In this document: positions 10,007-22,365 of the stretch, piece by piece
Layout of the letters: every line of letters begins with the position of its first letter
Numbering within the stretch: the stretch's first letter is position 1
Source: Benincasa hispida
Taxonomy: Eukaryota > Streptophyta > Magnoliopsida > Cucurbitales > Cucurbitaceae
NCBI RefSeq assembly: GCF_009727055.1
Contig: NC_052358.1
Coordinates: forward strand, 47,250,666 to 47,314,665
Reading direction: 5' to 3'
DNA length: 64,000 nucleotides
Made by a program: the position numbers and the translations under genes
The notes under the pieces: generated by a model
Seen by the model: the letters and a program-made list of their open reading frames with translations, nothing else
Told to the model about the DNA's origin: nothing
The model's database searches: none

Positions 10007-11140
10007 GGAATCTGCGAGATCCGGTGGCCAGCTAAGCCTCTGAGCTAAGAAGTCGAGCACCGGGAAACGTGCCCCAGAAATTTAGAGCTCCAGGATCTAC
10101 AGGAAAGGAGCAATGTCCTTAAGATATTGATGCAGGACAAGCCTGATCGCGCCTGTGGAGATTTGGATTGTGATCACTCATGACAATGCAATTTTCGTCC
10201 AGTATCTCAATACTATGTTTAATTTCTTTAGTTGAATTTCTATCTTCTTTAAAATTCTGAATTCTGTCTTTCAATTCTTCATTTAATTCAATTTTTGACT
10301 TTGAATTTATTTCCTCATTTAATTTCTTTCAATTTAATTCTGTCTCGTCTTAAATTCCTTGATTTTACATTCTGTAATTAATGCGTTATCTTTGAATTGG
10401 TGAATGATTGAGTAATAAGGAGAAAATTAACGCAAGTCAAAAATTCACATTGTTGAAGAAGAATATATAATAAATAATATAATAAAAATAAAATATACAA
10501 CAATCAACATGCAGTGCATTAGCGATCACCTGAGCACGAAGCAAAAAATAATACAAAGCACGCTTTGTGTTCACCAGTCAACTGAACATGCGTGTCCTGA
10601 GGGGTGTGTTGCGCTCGTGTTGTGTCTTTTGCCCGTCCTTAAGCTAAAATGCACTAATGTTGAGGTATACTTTCAGTAGCATGTCCGTCCTCATGGTTAT
10701 AAGAGGTGTGTTGTGGGGAATCATGCGTTTTGTTGCCGTCTCTGGAAAATGCATTGTAGTTGGTGAACCATGCGCTAGATCTTTATCTTGCAGCATTCAA
10801 TAAGAATATTAAAGAAGATTCTTTTGGCAAATTGATGGGGAAGTCACAATTGTTCGATATTCCCGAACAAGAATGAAGAGTTGCAGACGAAAGACAGCTT
10901 ATCTGAAATTCCATAAAATGAAGGGAGGTGGAATATGCACCTGTTGAAGCTGTTCGGAGGCTTGCGCCGCAAAAAATCCGCGTTGGGCCACAGACGCCCA
11001 ACCTATAAATACGGCCTCCTCCTTCATTGGAAACTCTTTACCTCACTTTGGCAAACTAGAAACCTTAAGCATCTTGCACCCAGACCTTTCTTTCTCCCCA
11101 GCAGCTCAAGTTTTTACCTGACCTTTCCAAGCTCGTATCC
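10007..11140 (+). other. Gag-ORF2 spacer with no pol
   Basis: Up to about 10110 weak gag-end similarity remains (RNLRDPVAS, RSRAPGN). About 10200-10520 is AT-rich (many AATTTCTTT/AATTT runs), and the rest is unrecognised. I find none of the protease DSG, RT YVDD or integrase signatures that should follow Athila gag. Confidence 0.65.
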
Positions 11141-11877
11141 ATGGCTGACCAGACCCCAAACCAATATGCTTCACCTTCCACCCCTGACCAAGTAGCCATG
11201 TGAGAGGCAGCATTCCTGGCTGCCAGTTGCAGGCTTGCCGCTCAAGACCACACTGTCCCCAGACTCGCCGGGAGAACCCAGAGAAACCCTCTGGCCATTA
11301 GGCCTTCTGTGTTCAAGAGAGGAGGAAGCACTAAGAGCATGCCTACGCCAACACCTGCCGTCTCAACTGAAAGTGAAAGGAAGAGATGCAATGATACGGA
11401 GGTGTTTGGCAACATCTTGAGTACCTTAGAGCAAGGAGGTGGACTGCCCAAGGCAGGGTTGTAAACCAACCACTGTCTATGGAGGAGGAGGCGGTGGTAG
11501 TGGTGGATGGAGCAGTGAAGGATGGAGTAGTGGTTGTGGAAGAAATGATGGTTGAAGAAGAAGAAATGGGGAATGATGTTCTGGTCCCAGAGACTTAGGA
11601 GGCAACTGTCATCGCAGAAGCTTATGACGGACCTCCAAGAAGAGAATAAGAAGAGAGTGCGATCAAGAAAAGAGAAGAAGAAGAGATTACAATTGAGGAG
11701 GCCAAGGAAGCTGAGGTTGCGTTGGAAACCCCTGACATTGCGATGGAGGAAGTTGCAGGGGATGTGCAACCAGAAGGGTCTGAAAAGAAAAAGAAGAAGA
11801 AGAAGAGCTAGGGAAAGAAGGCTGGAGAAGCGGAGTCTTCACATCATCGCAAGGTAAGTAAGAACAAGGAGCAAAAG

Positions 11878-13654
11878 TGTAACAACTCGAATTTTTATTA
11901 TTTATGTAATTTTAGTAATTTTTATAATTAAGGGCATTTTTGGAATTTTTGGATTTAAGTGTAATTGTGAGAATTTAATTATTGATGTTGAAATTATTTA
12001 ATTTATAAATTAATGGATTGGCATTGAAATTATTTAATTTGAAAATTAATGGATTGACGTCAAACTTATTTAATTTGGAAATTAATGGATTAACGTTGAA
12101 ATTATTCAATTTGGAAATTAATGGCAAGAATTAATTTAATTTTGAAGGAAGGGGTGTTTCAATTTAATGGTTTAATCAGAGGGAAGTTATGGAAATTGGA
12201 CTTTTAATGTCACACAAATTTAATTTGAAATTAATGTCAAGAATTACTTTCATTGTGGAAGGGGGTGAGTTAAATTCTTTGTGAATTGAAAATTTGACGG
12301 GAGAAAAGGATTAAAAGTTAGAAGCAGGGTCTGGTTGAAGGAAGAATTTGGAGATTGGAATATTGAGGGTGGTTTTGCTCAGGCTTTGTTGGGGAATTGA
12401 ATTCAAAGATTTATTATTGAAGACTACCACTTGGATCGATATCTGAGTCTAGTATCGAGGTAAGTAACCACTGGAACTGGCCACGGGCCAGGCTTTAGTT
12501 GTATGCTAGCATGATGAGTGTATGTTATGGTAAATATTAACATGTTGATTGATAGTACAACCTGAATTAAAGTATGTTCTGGCACGAGTTCTATTTTGTT
12601 TAAATATACACCTAGGCACTTGATTGTTAGTATGAGGTGGTATGCGTTTCCATATGTTGGTATTGATCTGCTGATGTTGAGGCATACTTGTATGGATCTA
12701 TGATGTTAAGGTATACATGAATGTTGTAGAATATGTTGTTGAGGATTATGTATATGTGGGAGCCATGGTATCGAGGATTACATGTATGTCATAGATTCGT
12801 ATGGTGTTGATTTTTTTGAATGTTGAGGCTGTGTGAATGTCCTCACTGATTAGTTAGATGCTCACCAGTTTGTGTTTCCTTCGGGATTCACCAATTTGTG
12901 TTTCCTTTGGGATTCACCAATTTTGTGTTTCCTTCGGGACTCACCAGTTTTGTGTTTCCTTCCAGATTCACCAGTTCGTATTTCCTTCGGGATTCACCAA
13001 ATCGTGTTTCCTTCGGGATTCATTAGTTTTGTGTTTTCTTCGGGATTCACCAATTTGTGTTTCTTTTGGGATTCACCAGTTTGTGTCTCCTTCGGGATTC
13101 ACCAGTTTTGGTTCCTACGGGATTCACCAGAGGTAGTGGGCATACTTAACTACAGTAGGATAGGACTCAGTCTCTTACCTGTTTCATGTGTGTATATGTG
13201 CCATAGGTGGGTATCTAGAGGACATAGATGCCTAGCCTGACCCCAGTGGTGGGGTTACTTACTGAGTATTTCATACTTATCCTTTCTTATGTTGATGTTT
13301 CAGGAAAAGGTAAAGATGCACCGGCGATGGTGCAGCGAAATTCGTGATCGTGTCACTGGGACTAGACTTTTTCGCTTCCACACCTTGAAATTTGAGTCCT
13401 TATTTTCCTCTTAATATTTAGTTTTACTATTTAAAATTTATTACTAAGGATTATTTTTTTATATACTTTTGTTAGTCTTTAAGAATTTTGGGTACCCTAT
13501 TATTTCTTTTAACAATTGCATTTAATAAATGTCTTTTGAACTTTTCTTGTTTAATTAGCATTTATTTCAAATAACTGAGCGTCGTTTTAAATTATTTGCA
13601 TGCATTTATTTTAGTAACGGCCTTACCTAAGTCCTAGAGGGTCGGATCGTTACA
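11878..13654 (+). mobile_element. Solo gypsy-type LTR inside ORF2
   Basis: Begins TGTAACAACTCGAA, ends GGATCGTTACA, and is flanked by a perfect 5-bp TSD AAAAG (11873-11877, 13655-13659). The Lys/Glu-rich ORF2 resumes directly after it. No internal region or second LTR is present. The ends resemble Del/Tekay-type gypsy LTRs, but the lineage is not certain. Confidence 0.93.
12863..13130 (+). repeat. 26-27 bp minisatellite in the solo LTR
   Basis: Ten degenerate tandem units of CACCAGTTTGTGTTTCC plus TTCGGGATT, 25-27 bp each, then a partial unit. The unit length is not a multiple of three, so the open frames here (repeating FLRDSP and FGIHQF) are by-products, not a protein. Confidence 0.9.
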
Positions 13655-14488
13655 AAAAGGATGATGATGAAGATGAAGAAGCCAAGAAGAAGAGGAAGAA
13701 GAAGAAGAAAGAAGAAAGAAAATTGCACCGGCGTGAAGAGAGGCGCTTGTGAAAAGAAGAAGAAGCAAAACAGAGGGCTGCGATCCCTGAGAAGGATGGA
13801 GAATCAACCTCCGTAAGGGAGGATAGAGGGAAACAACACAGTTAATGGAATCGGTGCAACCCATACTAACACAAATAGTTGAGACCGATGAAGAAGAAGA
13901 GGGAACCCCTCTAACGCGGCGTCGTAGGGAGAATGAGCCGCAAGGGTCCATAATTGACCCTCAGAGATTAACTTTGGCATTGGAAGAGAAAAAGAGAAAC
14001 AGAAAAGAAGAGGAGGAGAAGCAAGAAAAGATGGAGAGGGGCAAGCTCATCATCGCAGAGGGGGATAGAAGAAGAAGATTGGAGTTTGAAGAAATGTGAC
14101 GCAACTATGAGCTTGCAAGACTTGAAGGGATATGGAAGCACGAGGAGGAACAACGTTTGTTGCTGGCCTCTGAGCAATTTGAAGAAGAATTTGCGAGAGA
14201 AGAAAGAGAAGAAGAAGAAGAAGAGATGAGGAAGAAAGAAGAAGAGGACAGATTATTGGAGGAAGAGAAAAGGAACAAACGCGAAGCCAATAAGCAATGC
14301 TTATACAAGAAGTAGGGAAAAGAACTCGCAGAGCACGAGAAAGAAGAACAACACAAGGAGCGGGAAAAGAAAGAAAGACAAGTAGCCCGCCTTGCATTGG
14401 CTAAGGAAAAAGGCAAGGCAATTGCAGAGAGCAGTGAACCCGCACCGGCCAGGAAGCGTTCATCAAGGAAAAAGAAGAATGATGATAT

Positions 14489-14566
14489 NNNNNNNNNNNN
14501 NNNNNNNNNNNNNNNNNNNNNNNNNNNNNNNNNNNNNNNNNNNNNNNNNNNNNNNNNNNNNNNNNN
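14489..14566. other. Assembly gap, 78 N
   Basis: A run of 78 N within ORF2. The true missing length is unknown. The flanks are in the same ORF region, so missing codons are likely. Confidence 0.95.
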
Positions 14567-15785
14567 CCTTATGCTTGATCGGAGATGGGCTTCTTTCCTG
14601 CGCCGAATCCATACCTGACCCTTATCACAAAAGCGTGATGTTGGAACATGGTGTGGGACACAATTGCTAGCATTGCCCATACCATCATTGTGCCTCAGGT
14701 GGTGTGCAGGATTTCTATCACGGGCGTCTTCATGGAAACAAGGATGCAATGACCCTTTTAAAGGAGAGAAATCAGTTACCTTCAGCGCAAGGGACATCCA
14801 ACGAAATATATTCAAATGAAAGAAAACCCTAATGCACCAAGGATATTAAATTATTGATGATCCTTACGGAGCAACAGATGGAAGACACGCTGAGTGATAT
14901 TAACGCAACCGAGCACCGAAGTGGTCGGTTTCGCTTAAAGGCATCCGCACTCTGGAAGCCGAATGACTTGCTTCCGGAGGGAAGGCTCTGGGTTTTACTT
15001 GGTCAAGAAGTGGCTGATCCCTAACAAGCATGAATAGAACTGTATCAAGGGATCGGGTCTATGGCCACATTTGGCATCGCACGTGCGCGACATATCCTAT
15101 TGAACGTATGGCAGTTTGATCGCTAAGGCGATCAGAGCTTGTGGGGGCTAGTATCCGGGGCAGTACTTCTTCCGTGGATTGTTTCAATTCTAATGCTGTC
15201 TATTGGGCATATGCACTTGATGAAGAGTCCCATGTCTAGTAAGTCCACTGGCCATCATCAACAATAAAAATCTTGAGGCTGCTTCTCAAAGACTCAAACC
15301 ATCATTTGCCCCGCAAAGATGCCAACAAAGAGGCCCGTTGATCCGATTTTGATGTGCCTGCAATGATACCACAATAAGCCAAAAAAGATGATGTAGAGAA
15401 GACTAAGTGAAAAAGAGAAGGTCCTGAGTTCCACCAACCCAGAGATCAAGAGGTAACCTATGAACCCTCTTCCCTTAGTCATTTGCCGCCTAAACCCTCT
15501 GAAGTCCCAACTCAGTCGCAACCCTTTTCCCCTCTTCACATAAACATTGATACTGGCGAGACATCGTAGGCACAACCCTCCATCACCTCCATGGCTGCCG
15601 AGTTAGCAGAAATGAGAACCCTCTTCTCCCAACAACAACAACTCTTTTCTCAACAACAACACTTCTTCAACCAGCGATTTGAGGTAGTAATGGAGCGCAT
15701 TGATGATATTCAACGCAATGCCACCACATCAAGGGAGGCGCTGATCAACATGCAGCACAACATTTATAAAGTCCATATGCACTAG

Positions 15786-17136
15786 AGAATGATTGCAGAG
15801 CATATCAAGAGTACTTCAACTTTCTCATCGCATACCTTCATGGTCCAATGGTGCCCCTACATCTCTGACAATACTTAAATTTTGAAGAAGCGCCTCCTGT
15901 ACCACCTCAAAATTTGCCTCCAGTCCCATCTGCCCCCCATCAATAATCATCTCATATCTATTATTTTTTTCTTCTATGCGACCATTATGTATTCTTTTAA
16001 ATTTATTTATTATTTTATGAGTTAATCAAATTCTTTGACTCTTGTACATGCACAAATTTTTGTATTGCGTTAATTTGTAATTATTTGTATACTTTGTTAA
16101 TATTCAATACAATTAGAGTATATGATTCACTCTACTTTTTGCCTGTGCCTTTTTCTTTATCATCCTTTGTCAATGCTTGCGATGTTCTCAATCTTTTACT
16201 TTTGCGATCTTCATTGCGTTGCTATGATGTATTATATGTTTATACTTAGAAACATTTCCCATACTTAGTAAATTCTGACTAACACTTAGTCAATTCTTAG
16301 TTTAGCAGTACTTTACCTTTTATCTTTCAAAGTTCTGCTCAAACCTCCTTTTTGAAATTTTCTTCTAAGTGTTTGTCTAGTCTATCCAAACAATGCAATG
16401 AGGACCTTGCTCATCTTTAAATTTAAGGGTGGGGAAGGTTTGAGCAGATGGGATCAAGAATATGCAGTATTTAAGAAAAATGCATCCATTTTCGATCATA
16501 TTAAAAAAAATTCATACAAAGCTCCAATGTCAGTGCAAGGGAAAACCTTAAAAATGTTCCCAACCTGATAAGAGTTTAGTTGTGAAAGAAGCCTGCTCGT
16601 AGTTGGATGTTCGTATGACACCCGTAGGAGCAAGCCAAAACGAAGGTAGGTTTCCAAGAACAATGCAATATGAAATACAAAAAAAAAAAAAAGAAAAAAA
16701 GAAAACAAATAAATGCAAGAGACAACTCCTCTGAAATTCATGAGTTAAAGTTGAAATTGGCACATAACCATAGTTGGATGTTTGCATGACACCCGTGGGG
16801 ACAAGCCAAAACGAAGGGTGTAACCATGATCAACAGTCTCTAAGTGAATAAATGACGCAAAGTTTTGACCACCGCATATAGATACATCGAGTTTTTTTGA
16901 CAAGAAGAGAAAGACATTCTATTTTGAAAAATTAGAAAAGCATTTTTGAGAGGAAATTTGTTATATAGAAGAATAAAGTAGAGCTTTGTAAGAATTAGCA
17001 AGGATAGGAAGAAAGTGCAATGTCAAGAAATGTGCCTAAGTGTAACATTCGGAGCAACCAATCGTCGCAAAAATAGAGGATAGGAATTGAGCATGATTGC
17101 CTTAGTAGAAGATATGCTTGAGAACAAGCATATATC
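15786..17136 (+). other. 3' untranslated region of the Athila-like element
   Basis: No coding signal. It contains a direct repeat of about 50 bp (16599-16647 and 16770-16820, core GACACCCGT and AGCCAAAACGAAGG), a polypurine-like AAATTTAAGGGTGGGGAAGG near 16419, and an A-rich run near 16680-16708. Long 3' regions of this kind are normal in Athila elements. Confidence 0.65.
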
Positions 17137-17150
17137 TAAATTTGGGGGTG
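17137..17150 (+). other. Polypurine tract of the Athila-like element
   Basis: AAATTTGGGGGTG directly precedes the 3' LTR at 17151 and fits gypsy/Athila polypurine tracts. Confidence 0.85.
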
Positions 17151-18951
17151 TGATAACTTGTAAAAATGCAAGTTATTTATGCCACCTTATCTAGATATTG
17201 CGGCTAAAAGTTAGTAAATATGCATTGATTGTATGAATATTAGCTTAGAATTACAATAATCATAAATGATCACAATTACACCCACTAACGCAATAAAGAT
17301 GGAAGACAAGCCGAGTTTTACTCTGTTTTGTAGGAAACCAAGTCACCGCTTGCGCTCAAGGCTGATGAGAAACTGATCAATGCATCTCTGTCACATTGCA
17401 CTCGTCAATCAACAATGAAGAGACGATCATCGTAATGACGGCGCAATGCGATAGTCGATCCAGAGCTAACTTTCAACCGCATGCGGTAATAAAAACAAAC
17501 ACCACATGCGAATACTCGATTGAAAGATGCAGCTGGGCAATGAAAAAGTGGAGGATTGAGACACGTGTATAACTAACGGTTGTGCAGAATTGACGATCTG
17601 ATTGCATAACAGAAGGAATAATATCCCTCCATCTTCAGAGTTACCATAACCATCAGTGGGGACCACAAAGCTAGAGTCAAAGACCTGCACCTATAAATAC
17701 CCCATAGATTTCAGAGAAAACTTATGCTACTTGATACGGGGCTAGGTGCTACTAAATTGTTGAGAGAAAAGGCTGAGCTGAGTGCTTAAGTGAAGAAATT
17801 CGGGAAGAAGACGAGATAAGGCCGAGAGGTGAATCTCAGATCTAATCTGCCGAATACCCAATCGGAAGCTCTCTGCATAGATCTCTGCTATCGGTGGAGC
17901 AAGCCTGAGAGGGAAGCTCTCTCTACCATCAAATCCATCATATCCGACAAGAAAATCTCCATTGAATCAGTGCCAAGATATGGGCACTTGTTTTTATCTG
18001 TTCTATCTCTTTCATCGTTGTGTTTCATTTTCTCTTTATCTTTTCATTCACACACCATATATCAAACGCTTAATAGATATATTAAATGTTTCGATAGCTT
18101 TCATATACCATTCTTTGTCTATTTCCGTTCCTCCATTAATCATTTTCTCCATGATGTCTTTTCAATCCCCTGATAGTTAATATGAATCAAACAAGTACTT
18201 AATCTATGTTAAAGGTATAAAATGCGTTTAGCTAAGGCATGCTAGACGACATCTTCACCTGTGAGAGTAGAAGTGAAGATGCCATTCCGAACTATCGAGA
18301 GAGGGTTAGAAGAATGCGTTAACTAAAACGAGTAGTATTTCCAGACATGGAAGCAACCTTGCGTTCATTACGTTAATCTCTGTTTCACCACAGACATGTG
18401 GGAACACGACCGATCATTGAAAGGTGTACGCCAAGAGAAGAGTGGAATAGTATTTCTAGCTTCAACGCAATTGAGAACTTGTGCTATTTATATTATTTAT
18501 CTTTCTCATTCTATTCATAAGACTTGCCGTCGCATTCCACGTCTTTGTATAACTTTCACAGCCAGCCTTGTCCCCAGCATCTTGTAACATGAAGCATGTA
18601 TCTTGTATCATCTAGCTTAGGTTTATTGTATTTTATTTTATCATCGCATCTTTACTGCTTTACTTTATTTTATCGTAATTTATATACCTGTACAAACACA
18701 TTTTCAAAGATTGAAAACCTTGTTGCATATATCGTGAACATATCACAATAACCTAAAATAGTCCCTGAGTTCGAACTCGGATCACATCGAGAAACTTGCG
18801 GTGGAATTACACTTGGTTCCATCGTAAGGAAACTTGTGACAACGCATGGCATACTATGTGAACATCCATAATTAACACATATCTAGCAGTAGTATCACAT
18901 CATTTCGAGCATAGAACATCATCAATCATACGTATCAACGATTCGTCAACA
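17151..18951 (+). repeat. 3' LTR of the Athila-like element
   Basis: 1801 bp, starting TGATAACTTGTAA and ending CGTCAACA, followed by the TSD CTAAC. It is closely similar to 6305-8520 without that copy's extra 409-bp block. TATA box at 17692-17699. Confidence 0.93.
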
Positions 18952-18956
18952 CTAAC

Positions 18957-21900
18957 CCGCCACCTGCTGCCCTTAGGAAGCGTCCATCGTCGGTTGAAAA
19001 AGGAACATGTTTCCACTACAACCAGGACGGACACTGGAAGAGGAATTGTCCTCGCTATCTGAAAGAAAGGAAGGTAGCCAAGGCTAAGGCCAAGGAAAAC
19101 AAAGGTAAATGTGATTTACTTATGTTAGAAACTTGTTTAGTGGATAATGATGATTCATCCTGGATAATTGATTCTGGCGCCACTAATCATGTTTGTTCTT
19201 CTTTTCAGGGGATTAGATCTTTGCGACAACTGGAGGTTGGTGACATGATGTTGCGAGTAGGCACCGGGCACGTCATCACAGCTGTGGCAGTGGGAGGCAT
19301 CCAGTTAACTTTACAGAATAGGTTTCTTGTATTAAAAGATGTCTTTGTAGTTCCTGAACTAAAAAGGAACCTTATTTCTGTAAAGTGTCTATTGCAATGC
19401 AAATAAACTCTTTCTTTTAATGTGAATAAAGTGTTTATTCATAAGGATGGTGTAATTTGTATAGCTAAACTGGAAAATAACTTGTATGCGCTAAGACCGT
19501 TAGCCTTAAGTTCCCTTCATAACATAGAGATGTTTAAATCTCCCGTAACTTAATCTAAATGTCAATGAGTTTCTCCAAAAGAAAATGCCCAACTTTGGCA
19601 CCTTCGATTAGGGCATATCAATCTCAATAGGATTGAGAGATTGGTAAAGAATGGCCTTCTAAGTGAGTTAGAAGAAAATTCTTTACCAATGTGCGAATCT
19701 TGTCTTTAGGGTAAGATGACTAAAAGACCTTTTTACTGGAAAAGGTTATTGAGCCAAAAAACCTTTAGAATTAGTAAATTTTGACTTTTGCGGTCCTATG
19801 AATGTGTGAGCTCGAGGCATCTATGAGTACTTTATTAGTTTTACTGATGATTACTCTAGATATGGGTATGTTTATCTGATGCAACGAAAGTCTGAATCTT
19901 TTGAAAAGTTCAAAGTATTCAAGGCTGAAGTTGAGAATGCTTTGGTTAGACGAATTAAAACACTTCGATCAGATCGAGGTGGAGAGTTTTTGGATTCAGG
20001 GTTCCGGGACTATTTATTACAACATGGAATCATTTCTCAACTCTCAGCGCCGGGTACACCTTAGCAGAATGGTGTAGCAGAGAGGAGAAACAGAACCTTG
20101 TTGGACATGGTTCGTTTGATGATGAGTTATGCTTCCTTACCGAACTCATTTTGGGGTTTTGCAGTGGAGACTGTAGTATGCATACACAACTGTGTTCCTT
20201 CCAAGAGTGTTATGAGAACACCTCTGGAGTTTGGAACGGGCGTAAAGCTAGTTTACGTCACTTCCACATATAGGGTTGCCCAACACATATACTTGAGGCA
20301 AATCCCAAGAATTTGGAACCACGATCAAGGTTGTGCCTCTATGTAGGCTACCTAAAGGTACACGAGGGGGTTACTTTTATGATCTGTCCAAAAATAGGGT
20401 GTTTGTTTCCACGAAGGCTACTTTCCTGGAGTAGGATCATATCAGTGAGCACAGTCCATGTAGTAAAGTCCTGTTACTTGAGCTTTCCAACGAAACTACT
20501 GAAACTTCAACAAGAGTTGTTGAAGGACCTGCTTCATCAGCAAGAGTTGTTGATGATAGTTCATCTGGTAGGTCGGTTCAACCTCAAGAGGTGAGGGAAC
20601 CTCGACACAGTGGGAGGGTTACATACTCGCCAATCACTATCTGGGTTTCAATGAAATCCTAGCTATGGTGGTAGATGGCGACGTTGAGGATCCGTTGTCT
20701 TATCAAAAGGAAATGGAGGATGTTAACCGGAATGAATGGGTCAAAGCCATGAATCTCAAGATGAAGTCGATGTACTTCAACTCAGTATGAGATCTTGTAG
20801 ATCAGCCTCATTGGGTAAGACCTATAGGTTGTAAATGGATCTACAAGTGCAAATGGGGTGCTGATGGGAAGGTGCAAACCTTCAAGGCTCGACTTGTGGC
20901 AAAGGGTTATATCCAGGTGGAGGGAGTCGACTATGAGGAGATTTTCTCACCTGTTGCCATGTTAAAGTCGATCCGCATCCTCATATCTATTGCCGCTTAT
21001 TATAATTATGAGATTTGGCAAATGGATGTCAAGACGACTTTTCTAAATGGCAATCTTGAGGAGACTATTTACATGGTGCAACCCAAAGGATTCATTGCCC
21101 AAGGTCAAGAGCAAAAAGTTTGCAAACTGAATTAGTCTATTTATGGGCTGAAACATGCGTTTCGATCTTGGAATATTTAGTTTGATACTGGGATCAAATC
21201 GTATGGCTTTGACCAAAACGTAGATGAACCTTGTGTTTACAAGAAGATTGTCAACAGTTCAGTAGTTTTCTTAGTATTGTATGTAGACGATATACTACTT
21301 ATTAGGAATGATGTAGGTCTACTGACTGTAGTTAAGAACTGGCTAGCAACCCAATTCCAAATGAAAGATTTTGGAGAGGCTCATTTTGTTCTGGGTATAC
21401 AGATCTTTCAAGATCGTAAGAACAAAGTGCTAACGCTGTCTCAGGCATCGTATATTGACAAGATCTTGCTCAAGTACTCGATGCAGGACTTCAAAAGAGG
21501 CCTAATGCCATTCAGGCATGGATTCACTTTGTCTAAGGACATGTGTCCTAAGATGCCTCAAGAGGTTGAAGAGATGAGACGGGTCCCATATGCATCTGCC
21601 GTTGGCACTTTGATGTTTGCGATGCTCTTCACTTCCAGAAACAGATCAATAACTCTCACATACCATCGTAGGTATCAATCTAACTAAGGCCAGGGTCATT
21701 GGATCGTAGTTAAGAACATCCTCAAGTATCTTCGGAGAACGAGGGACTACATGCTCGTGTATGGGTTTAGAGATTTAATCCTCACTGGATACTCAGATTC
21801 TGACTTTCAGACTGATAAAGACTCTTGAAATTCCACGTCAGGGTCAATTTTTACTCTTAACGGAGGAGCTGTAGTGTGGTGGAGCACTAAGCAGGCATGC

Positions 21901-22264
21901 ATCACCGACTCCATGATGGAGGTCGAATACGCAGCAGCTTGTGAAGCTGCTAAGGAGGCTGTTTGGCTTAGTAAGTTTTTGACAGAGCTGAAAGTTGTTC
22001 TAGATATGTCTAAGCTCATCACCCTTTATTGTGACAATAATGGTATTATAGCGAACTCCAAGGAGCCCAGGAGTCACAGGCGCGACAAACACATAGAGTG
22101 GAAGTATCATCTGATCCGCGTAATAGTGCATCGAGGAGACGTGATTTTCACGAAGATCACCTTGGAGCACAACGTTGCCGGCCCATTTATGAAGGCTCTC
22201 ACGGCTACAATGTTTGAGGGTCACCTTCACAGCATGGGTCTACGGGACCGACCGTGGATGGACT
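18957..22264 (+). pseudogene. pol: Element B: end of gag and pol (protease, integrase, RT, RNase H), broken
   Basis: Gag resumes with a zinc knuckle at about 19008-19050 (CFHYNQDGHWKRNC), where the second Cys is Tyr. The protease motif WIIDSGATNHVC is intact near 19160. The integrase keeps LWHLRLGHINL and CESC, and a core with LRSDRGGEF and NGVAERRNRT, but a TAG replaces Gln before NGV. RT has YVDDILLI near 21280 and RNase H has TLYCDNNG near 22020. Stops are frequent (for example TAG near 19709, 21135 and 21180) and frames change, at least twice in the integrase region. It is not translatable as a polyprotein. Confidence 0.9.
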
Positions 22265-22351
22265 AGACAAGTGGGAGATTTTATTGTACTGGGTTTTTAT
22301 ACTCTAGTTTATTGTTTTATACATGCTTTTGTACACCCCACTTCGCTTTAG

Positions 22352-22365
22352 GACAAGTGGGAGAT
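22352..22365 (+). other. Polypurine tract of element B
   Basis: GACAAGTGGGAGAT abuts the LTR at 22366. An extra copy, ACAAGTGGGAGATTTT, follows the RNase H stop at 22267-22281. Confidence 0.85.

Larger units (their letters stand above)
11141..15785 (+). pseudogene. ORF2 of the Athila-like element: Lys/Glu-rich coiled-coil protein, broken
   Basis: The start is inferred at ATG 11141 (MADQTPNQYASPST). The frame has a TGA at 11201 and several later breaks. The reading is strikingly acidic and basic: VVEEMMVEEEEMG, then KKKKKK blocks. After the nested solo LTR (11878-13654) it resumes with long Glu/Lys/Arg heptad-like stretches (EEREEEEEEMRKKEEEDRLL), then GKAIAESSEPAPARKRSS before the assembly gap. 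Past the gap, scattered segments (LIPNKHE, SLIAKAIRACGG) weakly recall the putative plant transposon or envelope-like protein after pol in Athila elements. The C-terminus is a Gln-rich repeat (LFSQQQQLFSQQQHFF) ending at the TAG at 15783. Function unknown. Confidence 0.55.
6305..18951 (+). mobile_element. Athila-like Ty3/gypsy element without pol (non-autonomous)
   Basis: Complete element with LTRs at 6305-8520 and 17151-18951, a tRNA-Asp type PBS at 8527, and a GGGGGTG polypurine tract before the 3' LTR. A perfect 5-bp TSD, CTAAC, lies at 6300-6304 and 18952-18956. The inside holds an Athila-type gag (8745-10006) and a second Lys/Glu-rich ORF (11141-15785). No protease, RT, RNase H or integrase is recognisable in the roughly 6.9 kb left after removing the nested solo LTR. 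It would have needed pol from a relative. Confidence 0.9.

Noticed and set aside
11242..11769. 175-codon minus-strand frame rich in Leu/Phe/Ser
   Set aside because: It is the antisense shadow of the Glu/Lys-rich ORF2; the composition is explained by GAA/GAG runs on the plus strand.
12863..13130. Possible CRISPR-like array
   Set aside because: Units are adjacent with no unique spacers and are degenerate. The setting is a plant LTR, so it is a plain tandem repeat.
12858..13240. Open frames with repeating FLRDSP / FGIHQF peptides
   Set aside because: They follow a 26-27 bp non-coding minisatellite, and the frame changes with each unit. They lie in an LTR with no start context or domain.
14105..14815. 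236-codon minus-strand frame across the N gap
   Set aside because: Antisense shadow of ORF2 that counts N codons; no recognisable domain.
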